DNA from: an uncultured Rhodospirillaceae bacterium
Lineage (GTDB): Bacteria > Pseudomonadota > Alphaproteobacteria > Reyranellales > Reyranellaceae
Length of the DNA stretch: 64,000 nt
Direction: 5' to 3'
Assembly (NCBI GenBank): GCA_945952105.1
Contig: CAMFGZ010000003.1
Location: 1-64,000, forward strand
The translations under genes and the position numbers were made by a program. Below are positions 7,492 through 18,925 of the stretch, piece by piece (within the stretch, counting starts at the first letter, position 1; every line of letters begins with the position of its first letter). The notes below the pieces were generated by a model that saw only the letters and a list, made by a program, of their open reading frames with translations, had not been told where the DNA came from and searched no databases.

Positions 7492-8475
7492 TCAATTGAT
7501 CGGCTTGAAACCGAGTGCCTGGATCGTCCCTTGCCATTTCTGGAGATGGGCTTCCAGTCGCTCGCTGCATTGCTCCGGCGTCGACGCCTCGACCTCCAGG
7601 CCGGTCTGTGACAGCTGGGCGGCGAGTTCGCGGGAGTTGAGGGCGCCCGCCAGTTCCCGGTTCCATGCATCGATCAGTGACGGTGCCGTCCCGGCACGTG
7701 CGAAGAAGCCGTACCACTCTTCCATGTGAAGAGCGGGATAGCCCGCCTCCGCCGCCGTCGGCAGATCGGGCGTCAATGCCGAACGGTTGGATCCGGACAC
7801 GGCGAGCAGCCTCAAGCGGCCGCCGCGATGTGCGACGATCAGCGATGTCAGCGCGCCGACGCCCGCCGGCAGTCTTCCCTCGGCGAGATCGTTGATCATC
7901 GCCGTCGTGCCTCGGAAGGGCACGCCCTCGATCGGCACGCCGAACTCGCGACCGAGAAGGCGCGCATAAAAAGCCAGGGAAATGTCGGTCGCCGTCGCCC
8001 CGATACGTCGGCGACCCGGCTCGTCCGACTTCAGCCAGGCGACGTATTCTGCGATCGTCGTCACACCGATGCGCGGCGAGACGGCCAGCGCCTGGATGAA
8101 ATTGCCCGCGGTCGTGACCGGCGCGAGATCGGACCTGGGATCGAATGGGTAGGACGCCAGCAGAAGCTTCGCGACCATCGACGAGGTCGGCATGAAGGCG
8201 ACCATCGTGCCGTCCGCCGCGGCATGCTTGATCGCCTCTCCCGCCGCCGCCCCCGTGCCGCCGGGCCGGTTCTCGACCACCACCCGTCGCCCCGCACGTT
8301 GCTCCAGGGTTGCGGCGATGGCGCGCGCCATCACATCCGAACCGCCACCGGCCGCGAAGCCCACGACGATGCGCAGCGGGCGATCGGGAAGGAGGGTCTG
8401 GGCGCGCGCGACGAACGGCGCCGCGATCGTGGTGGCGAGAAGGGACCTGCGGAGGAGAGAGCGGTTGGCGTTCAC
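7492..8475 (-). CDS. Bug/TTT-family periplasmic substrate-binding protein
   Basis: A 327-residue exported receptor if started at the GTG at 8475 (VNANRSLLRRSLLATTIAA). This start places the signal peptide correctly and begins 5 bases after the upstream LLM gene ends; a longer frame to 8541 would overlap that gene and add an unlikely N terminus. The signal ends near ARAQT and the Bug signature LRIVVGFAAGGGSDVMARA follows. It lies between the LLM monooxygenase and the VOC gene, the most operon-like association for this receptor. Ligand unknown. Confidence 0.9.
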   Translation of the reverse strand: MNANRSLLRRSLLATTIAAPFVARAQTLLPDRPLRIVVGFAAGGGSDVMARAIAATLEQRAGRRVVVENRPGGTGAAAGEAIKHAAADGTMVAFMPTSSMVAKLLLASYPFDPRSDLAPVTTAGNFIQALAVSPRIGVTTIAEYVAWLKSDEPGRRRIGATATDISLAFYARLLGREFGVPIEGVPFRGTTAMINDLAEGRLPAGVGALTSLIVAHRGGRLRLLAVSGSNRSALTPDLPTAAEAGYPALHMEEWYGFFARAGTAPSLIDAWNRELAGALNSRELAAQLSQTGLEVEASTPEQCSERLEAHLQKWQGTIQALGFKPIN

Positions 8476-8479
8476 TCTT

Positions 8480-9808
8480 TCAGGATGACGCAGTCGCCGG
8501 CCGCGGCAAGCCGAAATGATCGCGTAGCGTGGTGCCTTCATAGGTGGTGCGGAAAATTCCGCGCTTCTGGAGGATCGGCACGACCTCGGCCACGAACACG
8601 TCGAGCATCGAAGGCAGCAGCGGCGGCATCAGGTTGAAACCGTCGGCGGCACCGTCGTTGAACCAGTCCTCGATCAGGTCGGCGATCTGCTCGGGCGTAC
8701 CGGCGGTGGTGTAGTGGCCGCGCGCGCCCGCGAGGTAGGCAAGCAGTTGGCGCAGGGTGAACTTCTCGCGCCGGACCAGCCCGACGATCACTTCGGTGCG
8801 GCTGCGGGCGGCCTGGACCGTGCCTGGATCGGGAAAGTCCTCTTCCGTCAGGGGGCGGTCGAGCGGCAGGTGCGAGAAATCGTGCCCGCCGAACCGGCCA
8901 CTCAGGCGCTTGCGCCCGACTTCCGGATCGGTGAGCTCGTTCAGTTCCTGCGCGAGGCGCCGGGCTTCGGTCTCGGTCGAGGCAATAACCGGGCTGAGGC
9001 CGGGCAGGATCAGGACATGCTCCGAGCGACGGCCTTCGGCCGTCGCCAGCGCCTTGAGGTCGGCGTAGAACTCCTGCGCGGTGTTCTTCTCCATCTGCGC
9101 GGTGAACACGGCCTCGGCATGGCGCGCGGCGAAGCGGCGGCCGGTGTCCGATGATCCCGCCTGAACGAACACCGGACGTCCCTGAGGGCCGCGCGGCATG
9201 TTGAGCGGTCCCGCAACGCGATAGAACTTGCCCTCGTGGTTGATCGGTCTGATACGCTCGGCGCGCGCATACTGGCCGCTCGAGCGATCGTCGAGGACGG
9301 CGTCGTCGGCCCAGCTGTCCCACAGCGCCTTCGCGACCTGCACGAATTCCTCGCCGCGCTCGTATCGTTCGTCATGGCTCACGAGGCCCGAGCCGCCGAA
9401 GTTGCGCGCGGCCGGCGCGAGCCACGAGGTTACGATGTTCCAGCCGACCCGGCCGCCGCTGATATGGTCGAGGGAGCCGAACTGGCGTGCGAGGTTGTAA
9501 GGCTCGGAATAGGTGGTCGATGCGGTGGCGATCAGGCCGATGCGGCTCGTCGCGCCCGCCAGCGCACCCAGTGTCGTGATCGGTTCGAGCCAGGTGCTGG
9601 CGGCGTGCGCCACCGTGTCAGCCAGGGCGAGCTGGTCGGCCAGGAAGATCGAATCGAAGAGACCGGCCTCTGCGCGCCGGGCGACATCGCGGAAATATTC
9701 GATGTCGGTCAGAGCCAGCGGCGAGGAACCGGGATGCCGCCACGACGCTTCGTGATGGCCGCGGCTCTGGATGAATAGATTGATGTGGAGTTGGCGGGTG
9801 GACTTCAT
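8480..9808 (-). CDS. LLM-class flavin-dependent monooxygenase (NtaA/SnaA/DszA type)
   Basis: A 442-residue bacterial-luciferase-like monooxygenase using reduced FMN from a separate reductase. It opens MKSTRQLHINLFIQS, then has the insertion-bearing NtaA/SnaA/DszA pattern: HHEASWRHP, IEYFRDVARRAEAGLFDSIFLAD, the SGRVGWNIVTS loop, and RPVFVQAGSSDTGR. Substrates of this subfamily include aminopolycarboxylates, dibenzothiophene sulfone and alkyl compounds; which applies here cannot be read. The ATG at 9808 begins the conserved sequence, and the frame upstream overlaps the ABC transporter gene. It is followed directly by a Bug receptor. A partner flavin reductase is not in the window. Confidence 0.9.
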   Translation of the reverse strand: MKSTRQLHINLFIQSRGHHEASWRHPGSSPLALTDIEYFRDVARRAEAGLFDSIFLADQLALADTVAHAASTWLEPITTLGALAGATSRIGLIATASTTYSEPYNLARQFGSLDHISGGRVGWNIVTSWLAPAARNFGGSGLVSHDERYERGEEFVQVAKALWDSWADDAVLDDRSSGQYARAERIRPINHEGKFYRVAGPLNMPRGPQGRPVFVQAGSSDTGRRFAARHAEAVFTAQMEKNTAQEFYADLKALATAEGRRSEHVLILPGLSPVIASTETEARRLAQELNELTDPEVGRKRLSGRFGGHDFSHLPLDRPLTEEDFPDPGTVQAARSRTEVIVGLVRREKFTLRQLLAYLAGARGHYTTAGTPEQIADLIEDWFNDGAADGFNLMPPLLPSMLDVFVAEVVPILQKRGIFRTTYEGTTLRDHFGLPRPATASS

Positions 9809-9812
9809 CCCC

Positions 9813-13394
<3,582 letters not shown>

Positions 13395-13465
13395 GAGGGA
13401 ATGGTAGGGCGAACACCTGCATTCGTCAGTCCACAATTCGGAAAGGCCGCTGTACACTTCTGAAC

Positions 13466-14413
13466 ATGGACCCCAACTGGGACGATCTCCGCATTTTCCT
13501 GGCCCTTGCGCGCGGCGGCACGCTGACGACGGCGGCAAAGGCGCTGGGTGTCAGCCATCCGACCGTGTCGCGTCGCGTGCAGGCACTGGAACAGCAGATC
13601 GGCGCGCGCCTGTTCGACCGGCTGCCCGACCGCTTTGTGCCGACCAGCGCCGGCGAGGAGTTGCTGGCCGACACCGAGGCGATGGAGAAGGCGGCGCAAT
13701 CCATCCATCGACGCAGCGCCGGCCTCAGCGACACGGTGAGCGGCACGGTGCGACTGTCGGCGGAGGAGGCGACCGCCGCCCTGATCGCGCGTTTTTCCGC
13801 CCAGCTCAGGAGCCGCCTGCAGCAGATCGAGTTCGAGGTGATCTCGAGCCATACGCTCGCCAACCTGTCGCGCCGCGAGGCCGATCTCCTGATCCGCGAG
13901 CAGGTCCCGGAACTGCACGGGATCGTCGCGCGAAAGCTCGGCCGTCTCGCCTATGCGATCTATGCCGCGCGCGACTTCCCGGTGAAGCGGACCACTCAGG
14001 AAGCGTTGGCCGCTCTGCCGTGGGTCGGCTTCGACGACGATCATCTGCGCATGCAGGGACAGAGCTGGCTGCTGGAGTTCCGCGGCGGCCGCCGGCCGGA
14101 GATCCGCGGCAACAACTGGCTGGTCCTGCACGAGGCGGCGCGGACCGGTGCCGGCCTCGCCGTGCTGCCCTGCCATCTCGCCGACGTCGACCCGCTGCTG
14201 CGCCGGATCGGCGGCATCCTGCCCGATGTCTTTGCTGACCAATGGCTCTTGGTCCATCGCGACCTGCGGGCGCTGCCGCGCGTACGCGCCGTGATGGACG
14301 AGGTCATCGCGCTCTTCCAGCGCGAGCGGCCCCTGCTCGAAGGCCGCCCGCTGGGGGCGCGCCACTCCAGTGGCGCGTCAGGCTTTCAAGCGAGCACTAC
14401 CGTAGACCCATGA
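13466..14413 (+). CDS. LysR-family transcriptional regulator
   Basis: A 315-residue regulator. The N-terminal winged helix-turn-helix is clear (WDDLRIFLALARGGTLTTAA, then SHPTVSRRVQALEQ), followed by a co-inducer-binding domain from about residue 90. It is divergent from the fused ABC exporter with a 71-base gap, the usual layout for a LysR gene controlling its neighbour. The last 20 or so residues (from LGARHSS) are encoded by a REP repeat and the edge of the RAYT element, so the native C terminus was probably replaced when the element arrived. The tail overlaps the convergent transposase gene by 36 bases. Confidence 0.88.
   Translation: MDPNWDDLRIFLALARGGTLTTAAKALGVSHPTVSRRVQALEQQIGARLFDRLPDRFVPTSAGEELLADTEAMEKAAQSIHRRSAGLSDTVSGTVRLSAEEATAALIARFSAQLRSRLQQIEFEVISSHTLANLSRREADLLIREQVPELHGIVARKLGRLAYAIYAARDFPVKRTTQEALAALPWVGFDDDHLRMQGQSWLLEFRGGRRPEIRGNNWLVLHEAARTGAGLAVLPCHLADVDPLLRRIGGILPDVFADQWLLVHRDLRALPRVRAVMDEVIALFQRERPLLEGRPLGARHSSGASGFQASTTVDP
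14353..14380. repeat. REP-like palindrome, left flank of RAYT gene
   Basis: The repeat core is GGGCGCGCCACT, CC, AGTGGCGCG: a near-perfect palindrome preceded by a G-run. It is the inverted partner of the element at 14855-14881 and shares AGTGGCGCGCCCCC with a third copy near 21.9 kb. The stop codon of the transposase gene lies inside it, and the LysR frame reads through it. Confidence 0.8.
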
Positions 14414-14827
14414 GCGAGCGTCGCTGGCGAGGCCCGCTTTGATAGGGTTCTGATCGATATAGTCCTGCGCCGCATGGAAATGGGCTTCGTTCCGGATGAA
14501 CCGATCCCAGTATTCGGTTTGCCGGAATGCTCCTTTACGCCCGAGATGCCGGTTGGCTTCCCGTGCCGTGAAGCGCTTCCAGGATCCGACGATCTCGCCG
14601 AGCGTGGCGCTGGGGAGCACCGTAAACCGCACGTGCACGTGGTTCGGCATGATTGTCCAAGCATGGAGCCGATAGCGAACGCCGTCGAACTTGAGAAATG
14701 CATCTTCGACGAGGTACGCGATGGCATCGACCTTGAGCCAGCAGGCGCCCCAACCTCGATCCAGCATGACGTCGGCCGAATCGAAATGCGGCAGGTAGTT
14801 GCGGGAATGCCAGCCCTTGTGCTGCAT
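14378..14827 (-). CDS. REP-associated tyrosine transposase (RAYT)
   Basis: A 149-residue Y1-family transposase. It contains the paired-His motif in MPNHVHV (HxH, metal binding) and a downstream YIDQNPIKAG segment, the hallmark of the RAYT branch, with conserved W and F residues around GSWKRFTAREAN. The catalytic Tyr is probably that of YWDRFIRN or YIDQNP. The start MQHKGWHSR follows the REP boundary by 27 bases; longer frames run through the REP. It would act on single-stranded REP DNA. Gene and repeats together form the unit at 14353-14881. Confidence 0.88.
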   Translation of the reverse strand: MQHKGWHSRNYLPHFDSADVMLDRGWGACWLKVDAIAYLVEDAFLKFDGVRYRLHAWTIMPNHVHVRFTVLPSATLGEIVGSWKRFTAREANRHLGRKGAFRQTEYWDRFIRNEAHFHAAQDYIDQNPIKAGLASDARSWVYGSARLKA

Positions 14828-14854
14828 GCCGTTTAGGCTAACGATGCCGAAAAA

Positions 14855-14881
14855 GACGCGGCACTGGAGTGGCGCGCCCCC
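14855..14881. repeat. REP-like palindrome, right flank of RAYT gene
   Basis: Inverted copy of the left REP: GACGCGGCACTGGAGTGGCG followed by CGCCCCC. Its palindrome is less perfect than the left copy because one base differs in the first arm. It lies 13 bases before the serine hydrolase start and so forms part of that gene's leader. Confidence 0.75.
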
Positions 14882-14893
14882 AGCGAGGAAACC

Positions 14894-16144
14894 ATGAAGA
14901 CGATCGTTCTTGCCTTGGCGTTGAGTGCGGTTGCAATCGAGGCCCATGCCGAAGGCTGGGTGCTCCCGGTGGCGGCGAAGCCTGAAGACGTCGGGCTTTC
15001 ATCCGTCCAGTTGAAGCGGCTCGAGGCGGCGACGCAGAAGCACATAGACGACGGGCTGGTGCCGGGCGCGGTGATGCTGGTGGCGCGGCGCGGCAAGGTC
15101 GCGTGGGTGTCGACGCTCGGCAAGCGCGATCCGGCTGGGTCGCCCGATCCGATGAAGGCCGATTCGATCTTCCGCATCTATTCGATGACCAAGCCGATCG
15201 TCAGCGTCGCGGTCATGCAGATGGTGGAGGAGGGGCGCTTGCAGGTCAGCGACCCGGTGGCCAAGTACCTCCCCGAACTCGGCAAGATGAAGGTCGCTCA
15301 CGAAAAGACCGGCGCCGACGGTACGCCCACGATGCTGCTCTCCGACGCGGAACGGCCAATGACGGTTCAGGACCTGCTGCGCCATACGTCCGGCCTGATC
15401 TATGGCGGCCGCGGCGCGTCGCTGGTGAACCAGGCCTATGTCGCGGCCAAGATCGGCGACCGGTCGATGAGCAACGAGGAATTCGTCACCAAGCTCTCGG
15501 CCTTGCCGCTGCGCTTCTCCCCCGGCGCCCGCTGGGAGTACGGCGTCTCGACCGACGTGCTGGGCCGCCTCGTCGAGGTGATCGACAAGCGTAGCCTGGG
15601 CGAGTCGCTGTCGGAGCGCATCTTCAAGCCGCTCGGCATGGTCGACACGCAGTTCCAGGTCCCCGCCGCCAAGGTGGCGCGGGCCGCCCAGCCCGGGCCG
15701 CGCCCCGGCGGGCAGCCGATGACCCCCCGCTTCAAGGTCGATGACGGGGCGAAATACGAATCCGGCGGCGGCGGCCTCACCTCCACGATGAGCGATTACC
15801 TGCGCTTCGCTTCCATGCTCGCCAATGGCGGAGAACTGAACGGCAAGCGCCTGCTCGGCAAGCAGACGCTGGCCTTCATGACGGCGGACCATACGGGGAC
15901 ACGGCCGGGCCGGCCGCCGGGCCTGGGATTTGGCCTGGGCTTCGAAGTCCGGACCATGATGGGCGAGGCGGCACTTCCGGGGTCGGTCGGGGAATATGGC
16001 TGGGCGGGCAATGCCGGAACGCTGTTCTGGGTCGACCCGAAGAACGACCTGACTGCAATTTACATGGTGCAGGTGAGCGATCCCGATCGGATAGCGTTAC
16101 GGAATCAATTTCGCACGATGGTGCAAGCCGCGATCATCGATTAG
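14894..16144 (+). CDS. serine hydrolase, class C beta-lactamase/EstB family, exported
   Basis: A 416-residue protein with a signal peptide (about residues 1-19, ending AHAEG). The catalytic SxxK is SMTK at residues 97-100 and the second motif is YGVS at 216-219. The family includes esterases (EstB), peptidases and class C beta-lactamases. The region LLRHTSGLIYG is typical of EstB-like enzymes, so a periplasmic esterase or peptidase is more likely than an antibiotic-hydrolysing enzyme. The start ATG lies 12 bases after the REP repeat. It is followed by the Liv-type cluster 26 bases downstream. Confidence 0.88.
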   Translation: MKTIVLALALSAVAIEAHAEGWVLPVAAKPEDVGLSSVQLKRLEAATQKHIDDGLVPGAVMLVARRGKVAWVSTLGKRDPAGSPDPMKADSIFRIYSMTKPIVSVAVMQMVEEGRLQVSDPVAKYLPELGKMKVAHEKTGADGTPTMLLSDAERPMTVQDLLRHTSGLIYGGRGASLVNQAYVAAKIGDRSMSNEEFVTKLSALPLRFSPGARWEYGVSTDVLGRLVEVIDKRSLGESLSERIFKPLGMVDTQFQVPAAKVARAAQPGPRPGGQPMTPRFKVDDGAKYESGGGGLTSTMSDYLRFASMLANGGELNGKRLLGKQTLAFMTADHTGTRPGRPPGLGFGLGFEVRTMMGEAALPGSVGEYGWAGNAGTLFWVDPKNDLTAIYMVQVSDPDRIALRNQFRTMVQAAIID

Positions 16145-16149
16145 AAGGG

Positions 16150-16164
16150 CCTCCTCTAGGGAGG
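16150..16164 (+). promoter_or_regulatory. short hairpin over the binding-protein ribosome site
   Basis: CCTCC (16150-16154) can pair with GGAGG (16160-16164) across a TCTAG loop. The GGAGG is the ribosome site of the next gene, six bases before its ATG. Only five base pairs are possible, so it may be a weak translational brake or simply chance. Confidence 0.3.
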
Positions 16165-16170
16165 TTCTTC

Positions 16171-17361
16171 ATGATCCGTCGTTCGTTCCTGGCGCTGACC
16201 GGCCTGCTTCTGGCCGGTCCGGCAGCCGCCCAGCAGCCGCCGCTCAAGGTCGCGCTGATCTACAGCAAGACCGGTCCGCTCGAAGCCTATGCGCGCCAGA
16301 CCGAGGCCGGCTTCATGCTGGGCCTGGAATACGCGACCAAGGGCACGATGGAAGTCGACGGCCGCAAGATCCAGGTCATCCTGAAGGACGACCAGTTCAA
16401 GCCGGATCTCGCCAAGGCCGCCCTCGAACAGGCCTATGGCGACGACAAGGTCGACATCGCCGTCGGCACCACCGGTTCGGCGGGCGCGCTCGCCATGCTG
16501 CCGGTGGCCGAGGAATACAAGAAGCTGCTGATCGTCGAGCCGGCCGTGGCCGACCAGATCACCGGCGAGAAGTGGAACCGCTATATTTTCCGCACCGGCC
16601 GTAACTCCACTCAGGATGCGCTGGCCGCTGCCGCGACCCTGAAGGACGAGAACATCAGCATCGCCACGCTCGCCCAAGACTATGCCTTCGGCAAGGACGG
16701 CGTCGCCGCGGTGAAGGCAGCCCTCGCCGCCGTCGGTTCCAAGGCCAAGATCGTGCACGAGGAATATGCGCCGCAGGCCACGACCGACTTCACGGCGTCG
16801 GCCCAGCGCATCTTCGACGCGCTGAAGGACAAGCCCGGCCGCAAGGTCGTGGTCGTGGTGTGGGCCGGCGCCCATCCGCTGCCGAAGCTGATGGACCTGA
16901 AGCCCGAGCGCTTCGGCATCGAGATGGCGCCGGGCGGTAACCTGCTGCCGGTGATGGCCGGCTGGAAGCAGTTCCCCGGCCTCGAAGGCGCGATCTACTA
17001 CTACTGGGGGTTCCCGAAGAACCCGGTGAACGACTGGCTGGTCGCCGAATACAAGAAGAAGAACAACGGCGTGCCGCCGGACTTCTTCGTGGCGGGCGGC
17101 ATGAGCGCGGCCATCGCGCTGGTCGAGGCCGTGAAGAAGGCCAAGTCGACCGACAGCGAGAAGCTGATCGCGGCGATGGAAGGCATGAGCTTCGAGACGC
17201 CGAAGGGCACGATGACCTTCCGCAAGGAAGACCATCAGGCCCTGCAGGAAATGTATCACTGGCGCATGAAGAAAGACGCGCCGGACAACGTCGACCTGCT
17301 CGAACTGGTGCGGGTGATACCGGCCAGCGAGATGACGCTGCCGATCAAGAACAAGCGCTGA
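16171..17361 (+). CDS. Liv-type ABC transporter substrate-binding protein
   Basis: A 396-residue periplasmic receptor of the leucine/isoleucine/valine-binding type I family. The signal peptide ends near AAAQQ at residue 21. The mature start LKVALIYSKTGPLEAYARQ is typical of receptors in Liv clusters that take carboxylates or aromatic compounds as well as amino acids. It heads a five-gene plus-strand importer (receptor, two ATPases, two permeases), separated from the first ATPase by a 101-base gap that contains a large inverted repeat. A strong GGGAGG ribosome site precedes the ATG. Ligand not determined. Confidence 0.92.
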   Translation: MIRRSFLALTGLLLAGPAAAQQPPLKVALIYSKTGPLEAYARQTEAGFMLGLEYATKGTMEVDGRKIQVILKDDQFKPDLAKAALEQAYGDDKVDIAVGTTGSAGALAMLPVAEEYKKLLIVEPAVADQITGEKWNRYIFRTGRNSTQDALAAAATLKDENISIATLAQDYAFGKDGVAAVKAALAAVGSKAKIVHEEYAPQATTDFTASAQRIFDALKDKPGRKVVVVVWAGAHPLPKLMDLKPERFGIEMAPGGNLLPVMAGWKQFPGLEGAIYYYWGFPKNPVNDWLVAEYKKKNNGVPPDFFVAGGMSAAIALVEAVKKAKSTDSEKLIAAMEGMSFETPKGTMTFRKEDHQALQEMYHWRMKKDAPDNVDLLELVRVIPASEMTLPIKNKR

Positions 17362-17370
17362 CGCGAAGAT

Positions 17371-17442
17371 TGTCATCCCGAGCGTAGCGAGGGACCTTTG
17401 CCGAACATTAAAGGTCCCTCGGCCTGCGGCCTCGGGATGACA
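17371..17442. repeat. large intergenic inverted repeat inside the Liv cluster
   Basis: The left arm (17371-17399: TGTCATCCCGAGCG, TAGCGAGGGACCTTT) and right arm (17410-17442: AAAGGTCCCTCGG, then CTCGGGATGACA) are inverted copies around a 10-base centre; the right arm carries an extra CCTGCGG. It can form a long stem. It has no T-run after it, so it resembles a dispersed intergenic repeat more than an intrinsic terminator. Placed after the receptor gene, it could stabilise the receptor message and reduce expression of the downstream ATPase and permease genes. Confidence 0.75.
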
Positions 17443-17462
17443 GCTTTGCTTATCGTCGACAG

Positions 17463-18206
17463 ATGCTAGCTACGGAAAACCTCACCATCCGCTTCGGCGG
17501 ACACGCAGCCGTCGATGGGGTGTCGTGCACCTTCGGCAAGGGCACGCTCACCTCGATCGTCGGACCGAACGGTGCGGGCAAGACGACCTACTTCAACCTG
17601 ATCTCCGGACAGCTCCCGGCCACCTCCGGCCGCGTGACCCTGAATGGCGAGGACATCACGAGTCTCGCGGCGCCGCTGCGGACCCGGCTCGGTCTCGGCC
17701 GTGCCTTCCAGCTCACCAATCTCTTTCCGAACCTTAGCACGCTGGAGAACGTGCGGCTGGCGGTGCAGGTGAAGAGCGGCAAGGGCTATGACCTGTTCAG
17801 CCGCACCTTGACGCATCGCGAACTGATCGACCGGGCGATGGCGCATCTTGCCGCCGTGTCGCTGGCCGACCGGGCGCAGGCGATCGCCGCGACCCTGCCG
17901 CACGGCGACCAGCGCAAGCTCGAGGTCGCGATCCTGCTGGCGCTGGAACCCGACGTCTTCATGTTCGACGAGCCGACCGCCGGCATGAGCATTGACGAAG
18001 TGCCGACCATTCTTGACATCATCGCCGCCATCAAGAAGCGCGGCGACAAGACCATCCTGCTGGTCGAGCACAAGATGGACGTGGTGCGCTCGCTGTCCGA
18101 CCGCATCGTCGTGCTGCACCAGGGCAAGCTGGTGGCCGACGGCAAGCCCGCCGAGGTCATCAATTCCGACATCGTGCGCGAGGCTTATCTGGGAGGCGCC
18201 GCATGA
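17463..18206 (+). CDS. livG: Liv-type ABC transporter ATP-binding protein (LivG-like)
   Basis: A 247-residue cytoplasmic ATPase subunit. Walker A is GPNGAGKTT, the signature region LPHGDQRKLEVAILLAL is the LivG variant, and Walker B is VFMFDEPTAGM followed by the D-loop and the LLVEHKMD switch. It pairs with the LivF-like subunit whose ATG overlaps its stop. It energises import of the ligand delivered by the receptor at 16171. The gene symbol denotes position in the system, not proven branched-chain amino acid specificity. Confidence 0.92.
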   Translation: MLATENLTIRFGGHAAVDGVSCTFGKGTLTSIVGPNGAGKTTYFNLISGQLPATSGRVTLNGEDITSLAAPLRTRLGLGRAFQLTNLFPNLSTLENVRLAVQVKSGKGYDLFSRTLTHRELIDRAMAHLAAVSLADRAQAIAATLPHGDQRKLEVAILLALEPDVFMFDEPTAGMSIDEVPTILDIIAAIKKRGDKTILLVEHKMDVVRSLSDRIVVLHQGKLVADGKPAEVINSDIVREAYLGGAA

Positions 18207-18925
18207 CCGCGCTCCTCTCCCTGCGCGGCGTGCAGACGAACATCGGGCGCTATCACATCCTGCATGGTGTCGAGTTCGACGTCGCCGAGGGTGGGCTCAC
18301 CATGCTTTTGGGGCGCAACGGGGCGGGGAAGACCACCACCCTGCGCACCATCATGGGCATGTGGCGCGCGGCGGCGGGCGAGATTCGCTTCGACGGGCGT
18401 GACATCACGCACCTGGCCACGCCGGACATTGCGCGGCTGGGGATCGCCTACGTCCCGGAGAGCATGGCGATCTTCGCCGACCTGACGGTACAGGAGAATC
18501 TCATCCTGGCCGCGCGGTCCGGCCCGCCGGACGCGAAGCGGCTCGACTGGATCTTCTCGCGCTTCGAGGCGCTGAAGCGGTTCTGGACACTGCCGGCGGG
18601 TTTTCTGTCGGGTGGGCAGAAGCAGATGCTGGCGGTGGCGCGCGCCATCATCGAGCCTCGCCGTCTCCTGCTCATCGACGAGCCGACCAAGGGGCTGGCG
18701 CCGGCCATCATCGCCAACATGATCGACGCCTTCCGCGAGCTGAAAGACGGCCAGTCCACCCTGCTGGTGGTCGAACAGAACTTCGCCTTCGCCCGCCAGC
18801 TCGGCGATGCCGTCGCCGTGATGGACGACGGCAAGGTGGCGCACCAGGGCGGCATGGCGGCCTTCGCCGCCGACTCCGGGCTGCAACAGCATTTGCTCGG
18901 TCTCGGCATGGATACGCATCAATGA
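18203..18925 (+). CDS. livF: Liv-type ABC transporter ATP-binding protein (LivF-like)
   Basis: A 240-residue ATPase with Walker A GRNGAGKTT, signature LSGGQKQMLAVARA and Walker B LLLIDEPTKGL, plus LLVVEQN at the switch His position (Gln-Asn in this family). Both ends overlap neighbours by four bases (ATGA), so it is translationally coupled to LivG and to the first permease. It forms the heterodimeric motor with LivG. Confidence 0.92.
   Translation: MTALLSLRGVQTNIGRYHILHGVEFDVAEGGLTMLLGRNGAGKTTTLRTIMGMWRAAAGEIRFDGRDITHLATPDIARLGIAYVPESMAIFADLTVQENLILAARSGPPDAKRLDWIFSRFEALKRFWTLPAGFLSGGQKQMLAVARAIIEPRRLLLIDEPTKGLAPAIIANMIDAFRELKDGQSTLLVVEQNFAFARQLGDAVAVMDDGKVAHQGGMAAFAADSGLQQHLLGLGMDTHQ

Larger units (their letters stand above)
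14353..14881 (-). mobile_element. REP-bounded RAYT unit
   Basis: A Y1-type transposase gene bounded by two inverted copies of a 27-28 base REP-like palindrome. This matches the known organisation of REP-associated tyrosine transposases, which are single-copy domesticated relatives of IS200/IS605 elements that spread REP sequences. It is inserted between a LysR gene and a serine hydrolase gene. The unit looks intact. The inverted flanking repeats are seen directly; mobility is inferred from the family. Confidence 0.75.
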
